Made by a program: the position numbers and the translations under genes. 9,892 bases of DNA. Origin: Casimicrobiaceae bacterium (GTDB lineage Bacteria > Pseudomonadota > Gammaproteobacteria > Burkholderiales > Casimicrobiaceae). The notes beneath the pieces are model-generated. The model was not told the origin of the DNA. It ran no database searches and saw nothing but the letters and a program-made list of their open reading frames with translations. Numbering within the stretch: the first letter of the stretch is position 1; the number at the start of each line of letters is the position of its first letter. This document shows positions 6,425 through 9,892 of this stretch, in pieces. The DNA lies in assembly GCA_955652025.1 (NCBI GenBank), contig CATPAO010000259.1, positions 1 to 9,892 on the forward strand. Direction: 5' to 3'.

Positions 6425-7837
6425 CTACCGGGACGCGACCCAGGTGCTCTTGGGCACGAGACAGTGCACCGCCTTCTGCGCGCCGACCGGTGCGGCGAGT
6501 CGGCAATCCATCACCATGCTGGCGAGGCTGTAGGCATCGAGGCGGGTCAGCTTCTTGTCATTCTGGAGGCGGTCGATCATGGCCCAGGCGGCGTCGTCCA
6601 TGGCCTTGTTGAGATCGGCGTCCTTCCCCACCGTCACCAGATAGGTCTTGTTTTCCGCCGCGGGCAGTGCCTCGACCTTGCGAGCGCCGGTTGCACTCTT
6701 CGCACTGAAGCAATGAATGCCCTTGTTGACGTCGACCACCTGGCTGATGCGGCAATCCCACGAAGCCATCATCATCTTCTCGGCCTGCTCCTTGCCGATC
6801 TTGCGTTGCTCCATCAGGAATTTGTTCGTTTCGCTCATGAGGATTTCGAGCGACTTGTTGAGATCGCGGTCGAGACCGAGCGTGATCCACGCATCTTTCG
6901 TTTCGATGCGCGGCCACTCGAGGTTCATGTTCTTGATCACGTCGACGGTGACGTTCATTTCCTTGTAGGCGGTCTCGAGTGCGGTCAGATTGATCTCGCC
7001 ATTGCCCTGCGCGGCGTGCGAATCGCCGGTCCATAGGAGGGCACCCTTGACGAACACGGGAACGTAGAGTGCCGCGCCCTCCGTCAGATCGCGGATGTCG
7101 ATGTTGCCGGCGTAGCGTCCGGGCGGCACCGAGCTGTATTGACCCGGCTCGGCGCGGGCGACGCCGATGGTGCCGGGAAACGGCGCCAGTGGGATTTCGA
7201 TTCCCGGGGCAAACTCGGCGATCTTGCGGTCGAGATCGAGGTAGAAATATTTGACCTGGCCTTCGGGAAACTTGCCCGGAAATTCGCCGAACATGCCGGG
7301 CACGTTGAAGTTGGTGCCGTAGGCGCGGGGCACGATCTTGTTGATGCGCACTTTTAGCACGTCGCCCGGCTCGGCGCCCTCGATGTAAACCGGGCCCGTC
7401 AACGTGTGCGGTCCCCGCCCGGGGAAATCGGTCCTCAGTTTTTTGATCTGCTCGATGGTCGTCCCCGGGACCACCTGATTGTGCGAGTGCATCATCGTCT
7501 CGAAGACGATCGAATCGCCGGTTTCGACGTGCAGCACCGGTGGCTGGGCATTATTGAACCAACCCCATTGCGTGGTTTCCATCGTCGCCGGCAGAAGATG
7601 GACCTTTCCAGGGTATCGCTTCGCCGGAACCAGCCGCAGCTGCTCCTGCTCCGGCGTCGACGCGGGTGCGAACGGTACAACCGCCGGCGCGCTCGGGGTG
7701 GTGGGCGCAGGTGTAGCCGCAGGGGGTGGAGGCACCGGTTGCTGTGCCGGTGCGACCGAGGCCACGATCGCCATGGCTGCACTGACGACAACCCTCAAAC
7801 TCGTACGATGGGCGGCTGCGCAAGATTGCATCAACAT
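6425..7837 (-). CDS. Secreted acetamidase/formamidase-family protein with duplicated C-terminal module
   Basis: A 470-residue protein of the FmdA/AmdA family, enzymes that hydrolyse short amides to acid and ammonia. Unlike cytosolic members it has a signal peptide (about 1-31, LRVVVSAAMAIVASVAPA) and a Pro/Ala-rich linker (32-60), so it should act in the periplasm. Family blocks are TGDSIVFETMMHSHNQ (106-121), TGPVYIEGAEPGDVLKVRI (147-165) and TGDSHAAQGNGEINLTALET (270-289). The last is the conserved GDxHAxQGDGE region with Asn in place of the second Asp. Residues 317-381 and 399-464 are two divergent copies of the C-terminal module, each with two cysteines 14 residues apart. ATG at 7835-7837 is chosen over the longer frame from 7924 because AGGGAG lies 7 nt upstream and the longer start falls inside the promoter. 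It is the first gene of a three-gene metal-transport operon. The substrate is unknown. Confidence 0.85.
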   Translation of the reverse strand: MLMQSCAAAHRTSLRVVVSAAMAIVASVAPAQQPVPPPPAATPAPTTPSAPAVVPFAPASTPEQEQLRLVPAKRYPGKVHLLPATMETTQWGWFNNAQPPVLHVETGDSIVFETMMHSHNQVVPGTTIEQIKKLRTDFPGRGPHTLTGPVYIEGAEPGDVLKVRINKIVPRAYGTNFNVPGMFGEFPGKFPEGQVKYFYLDLDRKIAEFAPGIEIPLAPFPGTIGVARAEPGQYSSVPPGRYAGNIDIRDLTEGAALYVPVFVKGALLWTGDSHAAQGNGEINLTALETAYKEMNVTVDVIKNMNLEWPRIETKDAWITLGLDRDLNKSLEILMSETNKFLMEQRKIGKEQAEKMMMASWDCRISQVVDVNKGIHCFSAKSATGARKVEALPAAENKTYLVTVGKDADLNKAMDDAAWAMIDRLQNDKKLTRLDAYSLASMVMDCRLAAPVGAQKAVHCLVPKSTWVASR

Positions 7838-7844
7838 CGGTGAT

Positions 7845-7850
7845 CTCCCT
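7845..7850 (-). promoter_or_regulatory. Ribosome binding site fixing the amidase start
   Basis: The minus strand reads AGGGAG seven nucleotides before the ATG at 7835-7837. This supports that start over the open frame that continues upstream to 7924, whose 29 extra residues would precede an otherwise normal signal peptide. Confidence 0.65.
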
Positions 7851-7895
7851 GACTGGAGCCGCCGGGCGATGACATCACACGGGATCGGCGGTGCG

Positions 7896-7924
7896 ATTGT
7901 CCGGAAGGCCACCGATCCTGGCAA
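7896..7924 (-). promoter_or_regulatory. Candidate sigma70 promoter of the amidase/metal-transport operon
   Basis: On the minus strand TTGCCA (7919-7924; 5 of 6 to consensus) is followed after exactly 17 bp by GACAAT (7896-7901; 4 of 6). Transcription would start near 7889, leaving a leader of about 50 nt before the amidase ATG. The two following genes have no room for their own intergenic promoters, so this probably drives all three. Confidence 0.5.
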
Positions 7925-7946
7925 GCCCGGGGACGGTTTACCGGCT

Positions 7947-7964
7947 TGTGTGCCCTAGCGCACA
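7947..7964. promoter_or_regulatory. Near-perfect dyad, possible operator
   Basis: TGTGTGC-CCTA-GCGCACA is an 18-bp dyad with 7-bp arms and one mismatch. It is centred about 66 bp upstream of the predicted start of the amidase operon, on the side where activators usually bind. It also lies about 160 bp upstream of the divergent kinase gene. The half-site spacing (TGTG-N10-CACA) differs from the CRP/FNR type (TGTG-N8-CACA), and I do not recognise it as a Zur, Fur or MntR box. The regulator is unknown. Confidence 0.3.
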
Positions 7965-8114
7965 GACGTCCGTCGGAAAGACAGCGATTGTCCACCTTCT
8001 GCTCCGGAAAGGTGCGGGCTTGATTCGCCTGTGGAGGCGGCAATCTCCTGTTGCCGGCTCGACAAGCGCAGCTCCAACTCCGGATCCTTGTACGCTTGTC
8101 ACGGAAATTGGCCA

Positions 8115-9824
8115 ATGTCCAAAACAGGAAACGGTCCCACCCTTGCCAACCATGGTGACAAGGCGGACAGCATCACCGAAGTGCGGCGCCAGGAAGCGTT
8201 GCTGAAAACGGGGGCATTGCAGACCGCAATCCTCACCAGTGCCAATTTCTCGATTATCGCCACCGACGAAAAAGGCATCATTCAACTATTCAATGTCGGC
8301 GCCGAGCGCATGCTGGGCTATCTCGCCGCCGAAGTCGTCAACAAGATCAGTCCCAGCGACATCCATGATCCGCAGGAAGTGACGGCGCGCGCGCAGGCAC
8401 TGAGCCTCGAACTCGCGACGACGATCTCGCCGGGCTTCGAAGCATTGGCTTTCAAGGCTTCGCGCGGAATCGAAGACAGTTACGAATTGACCTATATCTG
8501 CAAGGACGGCAGCCGCTTTCCGGCCATCGTGTCGGTCACGGCGCTGCGCGATGATTACGGCGACATCATCGGATACCTGTTGATCGGCACCGACAATTCC
8601 GTGCGCAAACAGGTCGAGTTGGAACTGAACGAGGCCATGGCCGTTGCTGAAAAAGCCAACCTCGCGAAGTCGGATTTCCTTTCCAGTATGAGCCATGAGT
8701 TGCGCACACCGCTCAGTGCGATCCTCGGCTTCGCCCAACTCATAGAATCCGGTTCGCCCACGCCGACGACCTCCCAGAAGCGAAGCGTCGATCAGATCCT
8801 CAAGGCGGGGTGGTACCTGTTGGAGTTGATCAACGAAATCCTCGATCTCGCGCTGATCGAATCCGGGAAGCTGTCGCTGTCGCCGGAACCGATATCGGTG
8901 GGCGAAGTCATGCGCGAATGCCAGGCCATGATAGAGCCGCAGGCGCAAAAATGCGGCGTCAGCGTGACCTTCCCGCAGCTCGAAATTCGCCGCTTTGTCA
9001 AAGCCGACCGGACTCGGGTGAAGCAGGTTCTCATCAACCTTCTTTCCAACGCGATCAAGTACAACAAGGCGGGCGGAACGGTCGTCGTCGACTGCATCGC
9101 GAGCGCCCTAGGGCGCGTTCGCATTTGTGTCACCGACACCGGCGAAGGATTGACTCCGGACAAGGTGAAGCAGCTTTTCCAGCCGTTCAATCGTCTCGGA
9201 CAGGAGGCGAACGTCGAGGAGGGCACAGGTATCGGTCTTGTGGTGTCCAAGCGGCTGATCGAATTGATGGGGGGCGTCATCGGCGTGGAAAGCACGGTCG
9301 GAAAGGGCAGCGTGTTCTGGATCGAATTGAATCTGACCGCCGAACCCCAACCCGCCGCCGGCGCAGCCGAACCCACCGACGTCGCGCGGGCGCAAGTTCA
9401 AACCGATGCGCAGTTGCGCACCCTGCTTTATGTCGAAGACAACCCGGCCAATCTGATGCTGGTCGAGGATCTCGTCGCGCGCCGCCCCGATATCCGTTTG
9501 CTGAGTGCGAGGGACGGCAACCGCGGCATCGAGATTGCACGCGCCTCGCAACCGGATGTCATCCTGATGGACATCAACCTGCCCGGTATGAGCGGTATCC
9601 AGGCGCTGAAAATCCTGGCCGAGGACCCGGCAACATCGCACATCCCGGTGATCGCACTCAGTGCCAATGCGATACCCCGCGATATCGAGAAGGGTCTGGA
9701 GGCCGGATTCTTCCGATATCTCACCAAACCCATCAAGGTCAACGCGTTCATGGACACGCTGGACTTGGCATTGAAATTGGCGAGAACGGAATCGGTGCGA
9801 GCAATTGAGGAGCAACGAGCATGA
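8115..9824 (+). CDS. Cytosolic PAS hybrid histidine kinase with receiver domain
   Basis: A 569-residue sensor kinase without membrane segments or signal peptide. Domains in order: a PAS sensor (about 42-162, ILTSANFSIIATDEKGII to YLLIGTDNS); HisKA with H-box SHELRTP, phospho-accepting His194; HATPase_c with N-box NLLSNAIKYN (308-317), G1 DTGEG (341-345) and G2 GTGIGL (370-375); and a receiver domain (about 435-560) with acidic pair ED (441-442), phospho-accepting Asp486 in LMDINLPG and Lys538 in LTKP. All key residues are present, so phosphotransfer from His194 to Asp486 or to a partner is expected. The ATG at 8115 is preferred over an in-frame GTG at 8031, whose 28 extra residues look unlike a kinase start; a GGAA lies about 9 nt upstream. 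Its stop overlaps the next gene by 4 nt. The signal is unknown. Confidence 0.92.
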   Translation: MSKTGNGPTLANHGDKADSITEVRRQEALLKTGALQTAILTSANFSIIATDEKGIIQLFNVGAERMLGYLAAEVVNKISPSDIHDPQEVTARAQALSLELATTISPGFEALAFKASRGIEDSYELTYICKDGSRFPAIVSVTALRDDYGDIIGYLLIGTDNSVRKQVELELNEAMAVAEKANLAKSDFLSSMSHELRTPLSAILGFAQLIESGSPTPTTSQKRSVDQILKAGWYLLELINEILDLALIESGKLSLSPEPISVGEVMRECQAMIEPQAQKCGVSVTFPQLEIRRFVKADRTRVKQVLINLLSNAIKYNKAGGTVVVDCIASALGRVRICVTDTGEGLTPDKVKQLFQPFNRLGQEANVEEGTGIGLVVSKRLIELMGGVIGVESTVGKGSVFWIELNLTAEPQPAAGAAEPTDVARAQVQTDAQLRTLLYVEDNPANLMLVEDLVARRPDIRLLSARDGNRGIEIARASQPDVILMDINLPGMSGIQALKILAEDPATSHIPVIALSANAIPRDIEKGLEAGFFRYLTKPIKVNAFMDTLDLALKLARTESVRAIEEQRA

Positions 9825-9892
9825 TGGTCAGTGCACATGACATTCGTAGCGCCAGCATCCTGATTGTCGACGATCAGCAGGCTAACGTCAGT
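9821..9892 (+). CDS. Response regulator, N-terminus of receiver domain (partial)
   Basis: Only 24 codons lie in the window. They read MMVSAHDIRSASILIVDDQQ and then ANVS. ASILIVDDQQAN is the first strand and acidic pair of a receiver domain. The start overlaps the kinase stop as ATGA (9821-9824), with GAGGAG at 9807-9812 eight nt upstream, so the two are coupled and probably partners in one phosphorelay. The output domain is beyond the edge; HD-GYP and GGDEF types are common in this position, but nothing here decides. Confidence 0.85.
   Translation, partial: MMVSAHDIRSASILIVDDQQANVS

Noticed and set aside
5674..6612. 312-codon open frame opposite the metal receptor and amidase genes
   Set aside because: It crosses the junction of two well-supported genes on the other strand and has a low-complexity Arg/Gly-rich product.
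7838..7924. Upstream GTG/ATG extension of the amidase gene to 7924
   Set aside because: It would place 29 residues before a normal signal peptide and overlap the predicted promoter; the ATG at 7837 has a good ribosome binding site.
7947..7964. Reading the dyad as a CRP or FNR site
   Set aside because: The half-sites TGTG and CACA are 10 nt apart instead of 8, and the inner bases do not match TGTGA/TCACA.
8051..8079. TTGCCG with CCAACT at 17 bp as a kinase promoter
   Set aside because: The -10 match is only 2 of 6, too weak to report as a feature.
8286..8948. 220-codon minus-strand open frame inside the kinase gene
   Set aside because: It is antisense to conserved PAS and HisKA sequence and shows no domain of its own.

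Overview
The window is high-GC DNA with short intergenic gaps. It most resembles a Beta- or Gammaproteobacterium, judging from a DUF4124 envelope protein, a TsdA-like dihaem cytochrome relic, a cytosolic PAS hybrid histidine kinase and a periplasmic FmdA-type amidase. This placement is inference; there is no rRNA, tRNA or marker gene to confirm it. No CRISPR array, prophage or plasmid origin is visible.

Left part (1-1182): the window opens inside the end of an insertion sequence. The first 13 codons of a leftward transposase-like gene are preceded by two imperfect direct repeats that probably form the element's end. Next comes a small unrecognised ORF (about 183-494). It is followed by a dihaem cytochrome c gene that is clearly decayed, with a frameshift after the signal peptide, loss of one haem cysteine and an internal deletion.

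Middle (1208-4130): a leftward gene for a secreted family-5 (peptide/oligopeptide type) ABC substrate-binding protein stands alone, with no permease or ATPase beside it. Divergent from it is a secreted DUF4124 protein with a plausible sigma70-type promoter. Directly after its stop codon, in the same frame, lies the C-terminal half of a HIT-family gene. That remnant has lost its nucleophilic histidine and carries a probable frameshift.

Right-centre (4148-7837): a compact leftward operon, with a plausible promoter at 7896-7924, encodes three envelope proteins. They are a secreted acetamidase/formamidase-family protein with a duplicated C-terminal module, a ZnuA-type metal-binding protein, and an ABC-3 (ZnuB/MntB type) permease with a large C-terminal extension. 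The genes are 4 nt apart and then overlap by 4 nt, so they are probably translated together. No ABC ATPase gene is present, so the transporter must borrow one from elsewhere or work in an unusual way.

Right end (8115-9892): a rightward two-component operon holds a soluble PAS-HisKA-HATPase-receiver hybrid kinase overlapping by 4 nt a response-regulator gene that runs off the window.

The most interesting points are the amidase/metal-transport operon with its two unusual architectures and no ATPase, and three signs of local genome erosion (IS end, cytochrome relic, HIT relic). Nothing here proves a wholly new system.
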